Below are positions 1 to 9,600 of a DNA stretch of 64,000 bases, piece by piece; positions within the stretch are counted from its first letter, which is position 1, and the number at the start of each line of letters is the position of its first letter. The notes under the pieces are model-generated. The model did no database searches and was not told the origin of the DNA. It saw nothing but the letters and a program-made list of their open reading frames with translations. A program made the translations under genes and the position numbers. The DNA is taken from contig PKCK01000047.1 of the NCBI GenBank assembly GCA_002862085.1, positions 62,001-126,000 on the forward strand. The letters run 5' to 3'. The stretch is from Planctomycetota bacterium. GTDB taxonomy: Bacteria; Planctomycetota; UBA1135; GCA-002686595.

Positions 1-103
1 CGGAGGATGCGCGCGTCGGCTTCCTCGGCGAGGCCAGCGGAATGGAGCCGCCTTCGCTCCGGCCTCGGCGCCTCCCACGTCCGGGCCGCGGTCGGCGACG
101 CCC

Positions 104-679
104 TCATCGGGGATCCGCGCAGGGCCGTGGGCGCGGCGGTTCCCTGCCGTTACCCTTCCCGGCGGAGCGCCCGTAGCTCAGCTGGATAGAGCATCCGCTT
201 CCTAAGCGGAGGGTCGCAGGTTCGAATCCTGCCGGGCGTGCCATCGCATCTCCCCGCCATCCGGACCTGATCGGCGGCGCTGCTCGTGACCTCCCCAGCC
301 GGGGCGTTGCGGGCGATGACGGCGCAAGCTCGTCCACGAGCTCGTCCATCTGGCGCGCCTCCTGCGCGCGCGAGTCCTCGATCTCCTCCACGCGGTCGCC
401 GTGGATCACGCCCGCGGCGAGCGACGCGTTCGGGTGGAGCTTCGCCGCCTCGAAGAGGCCCTCGAAGGTCGTCTCCTCCTCGATTTGCTCGTGGACGTCG
501 TCCCGCGTGAAGTCGGCCAGCCGGCAGAGGACTTCGAGCAGCTCGCTCCCGGTCCGCCCCTTCTTCTCGACCCCGTTCAGGTCCAGGGGGTCGATCGAGG
601 CGAGGGTCCTGTTCGCGATGCGCTCGCGGGCGGCCTCAGGGGGCACGCCAGCTCCTGCCGGGGGTGGGTCGGAATCCAT
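104..679 (-). CDS. DUF2200 family protein, C-terminus runs antisense into tRNA-Arg
   Basis: Residues 1-119 resemble the small DUF2200 family, with the block IANRTLASIDPL, a VEKKGRT motif, LHPNASL and RVEEIEDSRAQEARQMDELVD. The biochemical function of the family is unknown. The start is the ATG at 679 rather than the upstream ATG at 772, because the family begins close to this point. Family members usually end soon after the DELVDELA block, at about position 323 here. This frame has no stop there and adds roughly 70 residues, including the antisense translation of the tRNA. The tail is therefore probably not a native family C-terminus. Either the gene lost its own end at a tRNA-associated junction or a small frameshift hides the true stop. 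The domain call is firm; the 3' boundary is not. Confidence 0.7.
   Translation of the reverse strand: MDSDPPPAGAGVPPEAARERIANRTLASIDPLDLNGVEKKGRTGSELLEVLCRLADFTRDDVHEQIEEETTFEGLFEAAKLHPNASLAAGVIHGDRVEEIEDSRAQEARQMDELVDELAPSSPATPRLGRSRAAPPIRSGWRGDAMARPAGFEPATLRLGSGCSIQLSYGRSAGKGNGREPPRPRPCADPR
167..243 (+). tRNA. tRNA-Arg (anticodon CCT)
   Basis: A 77-nt cloverleaf can be folded by eye. The acceptor stem is GCGCCCG with CGGGCGT, with one G-U closing pair. The anticodon arm is TCCGC-TTCCTAA-GCGGA, giving anticodon CCT, which reads the arginine codon AGG. The T arm is GCAGG-TTCGAAT-CCTGC. The 3' CCA is encoded in the DNA. The antisense strand is open as part of the DUF2200 reading frame. Confidence 0.97.
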
Positions 680-969
680 GGGGCCGCCACAGCAGCCTCG
701 GGCCGGCGCGACATCCTGTCGGATGCGCGGCGTCCGGCGGCATGTGATGCGATCGCGCTGACTGTCTTCCACGCGTCAGGGGGCCGGGCGCTGGACCGGC
801 GGCGCCTGATGCAGCTCGTCGCCCTTCCGTGGCGAGTGGGAGGACGCGCGACTGGCAGTTTCGATCCGAAGGGCGTCCGGAATCGCGGGGTCGCTATGCC
901 GTCGATACGAATTCCTTGAATGGCCGGACGTGGGTCGGCAGAAATAGCCGGGTGACCACTGAATCTGCC

Positions 970-1971
970 ATGCGCGCCCGACGCGTGATCCTGCTCGTCT
1001 ACCCCGAGGTGCGTCTCCTGGACGTCGCGGGGCTGCTCCAGGTCTTCCGTGACGCCCGCGGGCCGGACGGCGCGGCGCCGTTCCGCGTCCAGACGGTCTC
1101 CGCGCGAGGCGGGCCGATCGAGACCGATGCGGGGATCCCGCTGCCCACGTCCGGGCTGCGCCGGCTGCGGCTCGGGCCGTCGGACCTCCTGCTCGTGCCC
1201 GGTGGCCCCGGAGCGCGGGAGGCCGCGGCCGACGAGGCCCTGCTGCGCTGGGTGGCCGAGCACGGTCCGAAGGCCGGCGTGCTCGCGAGCACCTGCACCG
1301 GGGCCTTCGTCCTCGCGGCGGCCGGCCTCCTCGACGGACGCCGGGCCGTGACCCACTGGGAGGAGTGCGGAGAGCTCCAGCGCCTCCACCCCGCGGTCAC
1401 CGTCGACTCCGGACCGATCTTCCTGGAGGACGAGGGCGTCTGGACCTCCGCGGGGATGACCGCTGGCATCGATCTGGCCCTCGCCCTCGTCGAGCGCGAT
1501 CTCGACCGCGACGCGTCGATGGAGCTGGCCCGCAGGCTGGTGGTGCCCGCCGAGCGCCCCGGCGGCCAGGCCCCGTTCGGCCGCCCTCTGGAGGCCACTG
1601 CCGAGGGGGAGGGGGGCCGCTTCGAGGAGCTGCACCGCTGGATCGTCGAGCATCTCACCGACGACCTGCGGGTCGAACACCTCGCGGCGCAGGCCGGGAT
1701 GAGCCCGCGCACCTTCCACCGCGTCTACACGAGGTCGGCGGGCGCGACGCCCGCGCAGGCCGTCGCTCGCCTGCGGGTCGAAGCGGCCCGCAAGCTGCTC
1801 GAGGAGTCCGGGCTCGGCGTGGCAGCGATCGCGCGCAGGTGCGGGTTCAGCGGGGAGGAGCACATGCGGCGCTCCTTCCAGCGGCAGCTCGGGCTCGCGC
1901 CCAGCGCCTACCGGGCCCGCTGGGGGAGGCGCCCAGGTCGTGATGCGGAGGCCACCAGCACGGGATCGTGA
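970..1971 (+). CDS. GlxA family transcriptional regulator (DJ-1/PfpI-like domain plus AraC helix-turn-helix)
   Basis: This is a 333-residue cytoplasmic regulator. Residues 3-175 form a DJ-1/PfpI-like amidotransferase fold starting RVILLVYPEV, with the nucleophile-elbow cysteine at about C109 in STCTGAF. The C-terminal part (about 225-325) is an AraC/XylS double helix-turn-helix, with MSPRTFHRVY and the typical second-helix motif IARRCGFSGEEHMRRSF. In the GlxA family the first domain is thought to sense a small molecule and the AraC part binds DNA. The ATG at 970 fits the start of the fold; a GTG at 952 is an alternative. The neighbouring gene is a SulP transporter on the same strand 337 nt away, so a shared transcript is doubtful. 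The inducing ligand cannot be predicted. Confidence 0.9.
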   Translation: MRARRVILLVYPEVRLLDVAGLLQVFRDARGPDGAAPFRVQTVSARGGPIETDAGIPLPTSGLRRLRLGPSDLLLVPGGPGAREAAADEALLRWVAEHGPKAGVLASTCTGAFVLAAAGLLDGRRAVTHWEECGELQRLHPAVTVDSGPIFLEDEGVWTSAGMTAGIDLALALVERDLDRDASMELARRLVVPAERPGGQAPFGRPLEATAEGEGGRFEELHRWIVEHLTDDLRVEHLAAQAGMSPRTFHRVYTRSAGATPAQAVARLRVEAARKLLEESGLGVAAIARRCGFSGEEHMRRSFQRQLGLAPSAYRARWGRRPGRDAEATSTGS

Positions 1972-2308
1972 GCCAGGGACGTCCCTAGGCCGGGTCACAG
2001 CCTCGATTCTCTTCCACCCTGACCGCGCCATCGTGCGTGCGATCGCTTGGCGCACCTGGCGGTCCGGTGCGCGTGGGCCGTGAGAGCGCGTGTGCACCTG
2101 GCCGCCAAGGAGCCGGTGCTGGCCTTGGTGAGTGCCTGCTGGGGCAGGAGATACGGGCATGGGGTCTTCGGCTGATGACTTTCGTCCGCTCTAGTAATCT
2201 CTCGGCCCGGTGGGCTGCGCCGGAACGGATCTTCCGGCGCTCCACGTGCCTGCGAGACCCGCGCTGCGGCGCGGCTGAGACGCACTCGTATCCCGACAAA
2301 ACAGCCCG
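1972..2308. other. Intergenic region between the GlxA-type regulator and the SulP transporter
   Basis: No supported gene lies in this 337-nt gap. A 12-bp perfect palindrome, AGGGACGTCCCT (1975-1986), starts 3 nt after the regulator stop codon and has no loop, so it is a weak terminator candidate. ORFs listed on either strand here have no recognisable content. I see no clear promoter or Shine-Dalgarno before the transporter ATG. Confidence 0.5.
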
Positions 2309-3850
2309 ATGAACCCCTTCGCTCACATCCGGAGTGACCTCCCGGCCGCGATCGTCGTCTTCTTCGTCGCGGTCCCGCTCTGTCTCGGCATCGCCGTCGC
2401 CAGTGGCGCCCCCGTGGAATCCGGCCTGATCGCCGGCATCGTCGGCGGCATCGTCGTCGGCCTGATCAGCGGGTCGCCTCTCGGCGTCTCGGGCCCGGCG
2501 GCGGGCCTCGCCGTCATCGTCCTGGACGCCATCAACGACTTCGGCGGCGTCGAGGAGGGCTTCCACCTCTTCCTCGCCTCGGTCGTGGTCGCGGGCGCCG
2601 TGCAGATGCTGCTCGGCTTCGCCCGCGGCGGCGTCGTCGGCTACTTCTTCCCGGCGTCCGTCATCAAGGGGATGCTCGCGGGCATCGGCCTGATCATCGT
2701 CCTCAAGATGATCCCCGACGCGTTCGGTCACATCAAAGCCGACGGGGAGACGACCTGGTCGAGCCTCATCGCGATGCTCGAGGACCCCAGCCCGGGGGCG
2801 CTCATCGTGAGCGGCGTCGCGCTCGCGATCCTGATCCTGTGGGAGGTCGTCCTCTCCAAGAAGTCGAAGGTCTTCAAGCTGATCCAGGGACCGCTCGTGG
2901 CCGTCACGTTCGGCATGGGCTACCAGGTCCTCACGAGCCGCTTCGCGCCGGATCTCGCGCTCCAGGGGAAGCAGCTCGTCAGCGTCCCCATCTACGACAG
3001 CATCGCTGAGGTGAAGAACAACCTCAGCCACCCGACCCTCGCCGCCTTCGGGATGACGAAGGTCTGGGTCACGGGGTTCACGATCGCGATCGTCGCGAGC
3101 CTCGAGACGCTGCTCTGCGTCGAGGCGACGGACAAGCTCGACCCCTACAAGCGCACGACGCCGACGAACCGCGAGCTCGTCGCCCAGGGCGCGGGCAACC
3201 TCGCTTCGGGCCTGATCGGCGGCCTCCCCATCACGCAGGTCATCGTCCGCAGCTCCGCGAACATCCAGAGCGGTGGGCGGACCAAGCTGTCCGCGATCAT
3301 GCACGGGTTCTTCATCCTGATCGCGGTCCTCCTGGCGCCGCAGATCCTGAACCTCGTGCCGAGGGCGGCGCTGGCGGCCGTGCTCTTCGTCGTCGGCTAC
3401 AAGCTCGCGAGGCCCGCGACCTTCGCGCAGATGTTCAAGCGGGGCTCGGCGCAGTTCGTTCCCTTCGTCGTGACGGTCGTCGGCATCGTCGGCACCGACC
3501 TCCTGACCGGTATCGCCATCGGCATGGCGGTCGCGATCTTCTTCATCCTCCTCGGCCACTACCGGAACTCCCACTTCCTGCAGATCGAGCAGAGCGGGGG
3601 AGGCTCCGAGCCGCGCCAGGTCCGGATGCGGCTCGCGGAGGAGGTCAGCTTCCTCAACAAGGTCGCGCTCCAGAAGGAACTCGACGCCATCGAGGACGGC
3701 TCCAGCCTGATCCTCGACGCCTCCGCGACGCGGCAGATCGACTACGACGCGCTCGAGATCATCGAGGACTTCGAGGAGAACGCCGGGCGCCGCGGGATCA
3801 CCGTCGAGCGGATCGGGAACTTCTCCCCGAAGGCGCAGCCGCAGCCATGA
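2309..3850 (+). CDS. SulP family inorganic anion transporter
   Basis: This 513-residue inner-membrane protein opens with a SulP signature region (DLPAAIVVFFVAVPLCLGIA) and the GVSGPAAGL block. It contains ten or more hydrophobic segments across residues 15-415. The cytoplasmic tail (about 430-505) resembles a short STAS domain, with LDASATRQIDYDALEII. SulP proteins move sulfate, bicarbonate, chloride or related anions, usually with Na+ or H+. The substrate here cannot be read from sequence. There is no adjacent carbonic anhydrase or sulfate-assimilation gene. A perfect 10-bp stem hairpin follows 5 nt after the stop and probably ends the transcript. It also serves the convergent pseudouridine synthase gene. 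Confidence 0.92.
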   Translation: MNPFAHIRSDLPAAIVVFFVAVPLCLGIAVASGAPVESGLIAGIVGGIVVGLISGSPLGVSGPAAGLAVIVLDAINDFGGVEEGFHLFLASVVVAGAVQMLLGFARGGVVGYFFPASVIKGMLAGIGLIIVLKMIPDAFGHIKADGETTWSSLIAMLEDPSPGALIVSGVALAILILWEVVLSKKSKVFKLIQGPLVAVTFGMGYQVLTSRFAPDLALQGKQLVSVPIYDSIAEVKNNLSHPTLAAFGMTKVWVTGFTIAIVASLETLLCVEATDKLDPYKRTTPTNRELVAQGAGNLASGLIGGLPITQVIVRSSANIQSGGRTKLSAIMHGFFILIAVLLAPQILNLVPRAALAAVLFVVGYKLARPATFAQMFKRGSAQFVPFVVTVVGIVGTDLLTGIAIGMAVAIFFILLGHYRNSHFLQIEQSGGGSEPRQVRMRLAEEVSFLNKVALQKELDAIEDGSSLILDASATRQIDYDALEIIEDFEENAGRRGITVERIGNFSPKAQPQP

Positions 3851-3855
3851 CGGAC

Positions 3856-3886
3856 GGACGCGCAGGCCTCGCAGCGCTGCGCGTCC
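3856..3886. terminator. Hairpin terminator shared by convergent SulP and pseudouridine synthase genes
   Basis: GGACGCGCAG and CTGCGCGTCC form a perfect 10-bp stem with an 11-nt loop, starting 6 nt after the SulP stop codon. There is no U-tract on either side. The position between two convergent genes supports a bidirectional terminator role. Confidence 0.6.
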
Positions 3887-3958
3887 AGGCCCCCCTCGGG
3901 CCCCCGCAGTTCACGCCGGAACAGCCGGCCCTCGGCCGACCGGCGGTTCCCTGGAGGC

Positions 3959-4630
3959 TCACCGCGTCGCCGCGGCTTCGTCGTCTCCGACGAGTCGTCG
4001 GAGATCCACGGCGAGCGGCGCCGTGATCACCCGGTCGAAGGGAGCTCCGAGCCGTAGCCGCCACGCATGAAGCGCCTGGCGCGTGTGCAGCCCACAGGGC
4101 GGTTCGACGTACCACTCCTCACCGACCAGCGGATGACCCAGCGCGGCCGCGTGGATCCGCACCTGGTGGGTGCGCCCCGTGTGGAGCGACACCTCCAGCT
4201 CCCAGGCCTCCTTGTCGATCCCCGCGCAGGCGCGACGTCGCCGGAACGTCGTGCGGCTCGCTCGCCCTCCGGGCTTCACCCCCAGACGTCCTGGACCCAC
4301 CTCCCCGAGGGGCGCCGCGCAGCTCACCTCGCTCCATTCGGGCCGCCCTCGCACCAGCGCGAGGTAGCGCTTCTCGACCATCGATCGCTTGAGTGGCTCG
4401 ACCAGAGCGCGCTCGGTCGTGAAGAGGTTGACCCCGCTCGTGTCGGCGTCCAGCTGGTGCACGGCCCAGACCATCCCCCCGGCGCGCTGCATGAGTCGCC
4501 ACTGCAGGCAGTCCGGATCATCGAGCGAGCGACCCGACGTCGGCAGGTCGTGGGGCTTGTCGACGGCGAGCAACCCGCTCTCCTCGAGCAGGACGCGCGC
4601 CTCGGAGAGCTCGTCGGGGCCGGTCGTCAC
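3959..4630 (-). CDS. RluA family RNA pseudouridine synthase
   Basis: This is a 223-residue cytoplasmic enzyme converting uridine to pseudouridine in rRNA or tRNA. The active-site motif reads HQLDADTSG, with the catalytic aspartate at about D61. Classical members have HRLD, so the arginine that normally precedes the Leu-Asp is glutamine here. Other family motifs are present: LLAVDKPHDLPTS near the N-terminus, EKRYLALVRG, and the GRTHQVRIHAAALGHPLVGE block. There is no N-terminal S4 domain. The start is a GTG at 4630 that overlaps the stop of a possible upstream short ORF (GTGA). The target RNA position is unknown. Confidence 0.9.
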   Translation of the reverse strand: MTTGPDELSEARVLLEESGLLAVDKPHDLPTSGRSLDDPDCLQWRLMQRAGGMVWAVHQLDADTSGVNLFTTERALVEPLKRSMVEKRYLALVRGRPEWSEVSCAAPLGEVGPGRLGVKPGGRASRTTFRRRRACAGIDKEAWELEVSLHTGRTHQVRIHAAALGHPLVGEEWYVEPPCGLHTRQALHAWRLRLGAPFDRVITAPLAVDLRRLVGDDEAAATR

Positions 4631-4917
4631 GGCCGCATGTTGCCGCGGTGCCAGCTCGGACGCACGACACGCGTGGCCTCGTCGGGCCGTCGAAGCGCGC
4701 GGCCCTCTTTCCCCAGGCGCTCGGTGTCACCCTGCGGCGCGCCGTCCGTGGGGATCCCCGGGTGAGCGAATCCGACCGCGCTCCACTGCAGGTCGATCGG
4801 CGCGTCCCCTCCCTCGGCGAGACGAGGGGGCCGCTCGAACCCACATCCGTCGGGACCTGGTGCCGGGGTGGCCCGAGGGCCGCGCGGCGAGGTGGAGCCC
4901 GGTTCGTGATTCGCCAT
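4627..4917 (-). CDS. Possible small hypothetical protein coupled to the pseudouridine synthase
   Basis: This is a 96-codon frame whose TGA overlaps the GTG start of the downstream pseudouridine synthase as GTGA. The same coupling appears at better supported genes in this window. The last 55 or so codons are strongly biased to G or C in the third position, as expected for coding DNA here. The first 40 are not, so the true start may be internal. No family, signal peptide or membrane segment is recognisable. The frame also stays open far upstream in antisense to real genes, which weakens the case. I regard it as a candidate only. Confidence 0.22.
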   Translation of the reverse strand: MANHEPGSTSPRGPRATPAPGPDGCGFERPPRLAEGGDAPIDLQWSAVGFAHPGIPTDGAPQGDTERLGKEGRALRRPDEATRVVRPSWHRGNMRP

Positions 4918-5157
4918 CCCCCCCGGGTCGGGCGCGTGGGAGCGGCTCGCCAGGCCCTGCACCCGCGCCAGCGGACCCGCGGGCGGCCTCATCGTCTCGT
5001 CGGCCTGGTCGGTCCGGCGGGTCGATGGAGCCCCCTGAGATCGAAGCGGCTGTCGGGGGGTGGGGGGAGGGGGCTCCACGGATCCTCGGAGCCACATCGC
5101 CAACACTCCGGCCAACCCCGGCTGCCGGTGACCGCGACGCAGCGCTATCGTGATCCG
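4918..5157. other. Divergent intergenic region, no supported gene
   Basis: This is very GC-rich sequence between the pseudouridine synthase side and the secreted repeat protein. If the small ORF at 4627-4917 is not real, the gene-free stretch runs from 4631 to 5157. It has C- and G-rich runs but no clear promoter, RNA gene or long inverted repeat. Confidence 0.5.
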
Positions 5158-6450
5158 ATGCTCCTGACGATCCACCTCGCCATCGCCCTCGCGCCCTGCG
5201 CCGCTCCCCTCGCTCCTCCTGTCGCCGGAACCGCCACCTTGATCGTGGCATCCACCGGCGAGGAGGAAGCCCCCTCCGCGGCGGAGCGAACGGCGGCCAT
5301 CGCGCGAGGCGTCGAGTTCCTCCTGGCCACGCAGGAGGACTACGTGCGGGACCGCGGGATCGGCCGGCTCCCCGACGACGAGCTCGCGGCCTGGCAGGAG
5401 CGTGAGCAGGAGCGTCTCGACGGACTCCAGGGGGGAGACGAGGCCTCCGAGTGGCCCTACGAGGGCGTCTATCGCGACGGCCGTCAGCGCGGCGCGATCC
5501 CCTCCGGCTACCGGGTCGGGGGCACCGCCATCGTCTGCGAGGCGCTGCTGCGCTCGGCGAGCGAGGGGTCCACGCGCGAGGAGATCGAGGTGGCCGTCAA
5601 CAGGTCGCTCGAGTTCATCCTCGACCGGCTCGAGACGGACCCGACGATGGCCATCGGCCCCAAGAAGGGCTACGACGTGCGCGGGTGGGGGCATCTCCAC
5701 GCGCTTCAGTTGATGCTGCTCCTGCGCGGCGAGGACTTCGTGACCAAGGCGCGCCGGAAGGACCTCGACGGCGTCATCGAGGACCTGATCGATCGGCTCG
5801 AGGCCAACACGACCGAGCAGGGCGGCTGGAACTACGCCAACGACAGGACGGTCAGCCCCTTCATGACCGGCTCGACCCTGCTCGTCCTCTTCGACGCGGT
5901 CGAGGCGGGCTTCGAGGTGGACGAGGAGGCCATCTCCGGAGCGCTCGACGCGTTGCAGCAGTGCCGTACCGAGGAGGTGAGCTACGCCTACTCGGGCAAG
6001 GCTCGCCGTGAGGTGGCGATGCCCGGGTCCTCCGCCAGGTCCTCCGTCGCCGAGCTCGCGCTCTACAAGGCCGGACGCAGCGACGTGGACGAGCTGCGGC
6101 GAGCCGTGGACGGGTTCTTCGTGGGCTGGGACGACCTGCTCGTCCGCAAGAGCCAGCAGGGCACCCACGTGGGCCCCTACGGCATCGCTCCCTACTACTT
6201 CTTCTTCGGACACACCTTCGCCGCGCACGCGATCGAGGAGCTCCCGGAGAAGGAGCGCGCCGCGCGTCGCGACGAGCTCGCGGAGGTCCTGTGGCGCACC
6301 CGCGAGGACGACGGCTCGTGGAACGACCGCATCTTCCCGCGGACGGCCTCGTACTCCACCGCCATGGCCATGATGGCCCTGGGCGCGAAGGACCACGGGG
6401 CGTTCGCCGAGTGGGACGCGGCGCCGTCGAAGAAGAAGCGCCGGCGCTGA
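5158..6450 (+). CDS. Secreted prenyltransferase/squalene-cyclase-type repeat protein
   Basis: This is a 430-residue protein with an N-terminal signal peptide (MLLTIHLAIALAPCAAPLAP). The body is helical repeats typical of the alpha/alpha-toroid fold seen in terpene cyclases and protein prenyltransferases, including a QGGWNYAN segment and a late EDDGSWND motif. No DXDD cyclase motif is visible, so terpene cyclisation is unlikely. Secreted proteins of this type are common and uncharacterised in Planctomycetota (family knowledge), and binding of a polymer or protein has been suggested only by fold. The start at 5158 was chosen for the signal peptide; the longer ORF from 4648 reads through non-coding sequence. 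The C-terminus is lysine/arginine rich (KKKRRR). Confidence 0.8.
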   Translation: MLLTIHLAIALAPCAAPLAPPVAGTATLIVASTGEEEAPSAAERTAAIARGVEFLLATQEDYVRDRGIGRLPDDELAAWQEREQERLDGLQGGDEASEWPYEGVYRDGRQRGAIPSGYRVGGTAIVCEALLRSASEGSTREEIEVAVNRSLEFILDRLETDPTMAIGPKKGYDVRGWGHLHALQLMLLLRGEDFVTKARRKDLDGVIEDLIDRLEANTTEQGGWNYANDRTVSPFMTGSTLLVLFDAVEAGFEVDEEAISGALDALQQCRTEEVSYAYSGKARREVAMPGSSARSSVAELALYKAGRSDVDELRRAVDGFFVGWDDLLVRKSQQGTHVGPYGIAPYYFFFGHTFAAHAIEELPEKERAARRDELAEVLWRTREDDGSWNDRIFPRTASYSTAMAMMALGAKDHGAFAEWDAAPSKKKRRR

Positions 6451-6625
6451 GCCCGGTGGGCGAAGCGGGCGCGCCGCCGCCCGAGCGCGGGGGGAGGGGC
6501 GCATCGGCGCGGCGGGGTGTCGCTGCGCCGAGATGCGCTCGTGGGCGGGCGCCGTGGAGAGCGGCGCGCCGCGGCGTGAGGCGGATATCCTCTTGGCCGA
6601 CAACGCCTCCGTGCGAAGCCCTCCC

Positions 6626-9600
6626 ATGACGATTCTCCGCTCCCTCACAGGCGCTGCGGCGCTGACCTTCTCCTCCTTCCTCGTCGCTCCGGCGGCGGCG
6701 CAGGACGCGCCGCAGGACCCCGCTGACTCTCCCTTCGCCGGCCTCTCCTTCCGCTCGATCGGTCCGGCGTTCATGTCGGGCCGCATCTCGGACATCGCGG
6801 TCGACCACGAGGATCCGAGCACCTGGTACGTGGCCGTCGGGAGCGGCGGCGTCTGGAAGACGGAGAACCGGGGGACGACCTGGACCGCCGTGTTCGAGGA
6901 CCAGACGAGCTACTCGATCGGCTGCCTCGCCGTCGATCCGAGCGAGACGAGCACGGTCTGGGTCGGGACCGGTGAGAACGTCAGCGGACGCCACGTGGGC
7001 TTCGGGGACGGCATCTACCGGAGCCTGGACGGCGGACGGACCTGGGAGGCCCGGGGCCTCGAGGCGTCGGAGCACATCGGGAGCATCGTCGTGCACCCCG
7101 AGGACGGCGACACGCTCTGGGTCGCGGCCCAGGGCCCGCTCTGGTCACCCGGCGGCGAGCGCGGCGTCTACAAGACCACCGACGGCGGATCGACCTGGCG
7201 GCAGGTCCTGGCGGCCGGGCCCTTCACGGGCGCGAACGAGGTGATCGCGGACCCGCGCGATCCGGACGTGCTCTACGCCGCGCTGCATCAGAAGCACCGC
7301 ACCGTCGCGGCCCTCATGGACGGCGGCCCGGAGTCGGGCATCTTCAAGTCGACGGACGGTGGCGAGACGTGGACCAAGCTCGCCGGCGGGCTGCCGTCCG
7401 AGAACGTGGGCAAGATCGGCCTCGCGGTCAGCCACTTCGACGCGGGCACCGTCTACGCGACCATCGAGGAGGGGGAGCGCAAGGGCGGCTTCTGGCGGTC
7501 GCTCGACGGCGGCCGCTCCTGGGAGAAGCGCAGCGACTACCTCTCCGGCGGCACCGGCCCCCACTACTACCAGGAGATCTTCGCCTCGCCGCACCAGCCC
7601 GGCCGCGTCTACCAGATGGACGTCCGGCTCCACGTGACGGACGACGGCGGCGCGAACTTCCGTCGCCTCGGCTACGCGGCGAAGCACTCCGACAACCACG
7701 CGATGGTCTTCGATCCCGCCGACCCCGAGCACCTGCTCGTGGGCTGCGATGGCGGCATCTACGAGTCCTACGACCACGGCGCCACGTGGCGCTTCTGCGC
7801 GAACCTGCCCGTCACGCAGTTCTACAAGGTCGCCCTCGACGACGCGGAGCCCTTCTACAACGTCTACGGCGGCACGCAGGACAACAACACGCAGGGCGGG
7901 CCCTCTCGCACGCTCAACGCCCACGGCATCACCAACGCGGACTGGTTCGTGACGCTCTTCGGGGACGGCCACCAGCCGGCCACCGAGCCGGGCAACCCGG
8001 ACATCGTCTACTCGGAGTGGCAGCAGGGGAACCTCGTCCGGCACGACCGCACGACCGGTGAGATCGTCTACATCAAGCCGCAGCCCGGCGCCGACGAGCC
8101 CGAGGAACGCTTCAACTGGGACGCGCCCATCCTCGTCAGCCCGCACGACCCGGCGCGCCTCTACTTCGCGAGCCACAGGGTCTGGCGCAGCGATGATCGC
8201 GGCGACTCCTGGCGCACCGTGAGCGGGGACCTGACCCGGAACATCGACCGCTTCCGGGAGCCGATCATGGGCCGGACGTGGGCCGAGGACGCGGCGTGGG
8301 ACACCTACGCCATGAGCCGCTTCAGCACGATCACTTCGCTCTCCGAGTCCCCCGTCCAGGAGGGGATGCTCTGGGCGGGCACCGACGACGGGCGGGTGCA
8401 CGTCAGCCTCGACGGCGGCGGCGCGTGGCGCTCGGTCGAGGACCGCATGGACGTCCCCGACGGGTTCTTCGTCAACGACGTCCGCGCCGACAGGTTCGAC
8501 GCGCGCACGGCGTACGTGCTCGTCGACAACCACAAACAGGGGGACTACCGGCCCTTCGTCCTCCGCACGAACGACGCGGGGGCGAGCTGGACGAACATCG
8601 GCGCGAACCTGCCCGCGCGCCACCTCTGCTGGCGCATCGTCCAGGACCACGTGGACCGGGCGCTCCTGTTCGTCGGCACGGAGTTCGGCGTCTACTTCAC
8701 GCGCAACGGCGGCGCCGACTGGCACGCCCTCGACGGCGGGATCCCCACGATCCCGGTCCGCGATCTCACGATCCACCCGCGCGAGGACGACCTCGTGTGC
8801 GCCACCTTCGGGCGCGGCTTCTACGTCCTCGACGACATCTCCCCCCTGCGCGGGATCGACGAGCAGACCGTCGCCGCGGAGGCGTCGCTCTTCCCCGTGA
8901 AGGACGCGCTGTGGTACGTGCCCCGCCGTCCGCTGGGCGCCGGCGCCCCCCTCGGCAAGGCGAGCCAGGGAGACGCGTACTTCGTCGCGCCCAACCCCGC
9001 CTTCGGGGCGATCTTCACCGTGCACCTCGGCGAGGCGCCGATGACCGCGCGCGACGCCCGCCGCGAAGCGGAGAAGGGCGCCGCCAACGCGCTCTTCCCC
9101 TCCCTCGACGCACTCACGGCGGAGGAGCGTGAAGAGGCTCCGGCGATCGTCCTGACGATCCGCGACGCGTCGGGCGCGGTCGTACGTCAGCTGGAGGCCG
9201 AGGCCCGCAAGGGCTTTCAGCGCATCGCGTGGAACCTGCGACGGGCGCCGGTGGACGCGTGGGAGCGGAGCGCGAAGGAGGACGAATGGAGCGACGGGTC
9301 GGAGGCCGGCGCGATGGTCGCCCCTGGCGCCTACTCGGTCTCCATGGCGCTTCTCCGCGGCGGCGAGCTGATTCCCTGCGGCGAGGCGCAGAGCTTCGAG
9401 GTGAAGGCCCTCGGCGGCGGCGCCCTCGAAGGCGCGAGCCCTGCGGAGGTGGCGGCCTTCCAGGAGGAGCTCGCGGCGGTCGCGCGCGACGTGTCCGCAC
9501 ACGGCGCGCGTGCGTCGGAGCTCATCGAGCGCTGCGAGGCCATGGCGTCCGTCCTTCGCCGGACACCTCGCGCGGCCGCGGGACTGCGGGCGGAGGTCCA

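Noticed and set aside
167-243. Antisense protein segment ARPAGFEPATLRLGSGCSIQ
   Set aside because: It is the well-known spurious translation of the complement of a tRNA gene, not a conserved protein domain.
5158-6450. Terpene cyclase function for the prenyltransferase-type repeat protein
   Set aside because: It has a signal peptide and no DXDD or DDXXD motif, and there are no isoprenoid genes nearby, so only the fold is supported.
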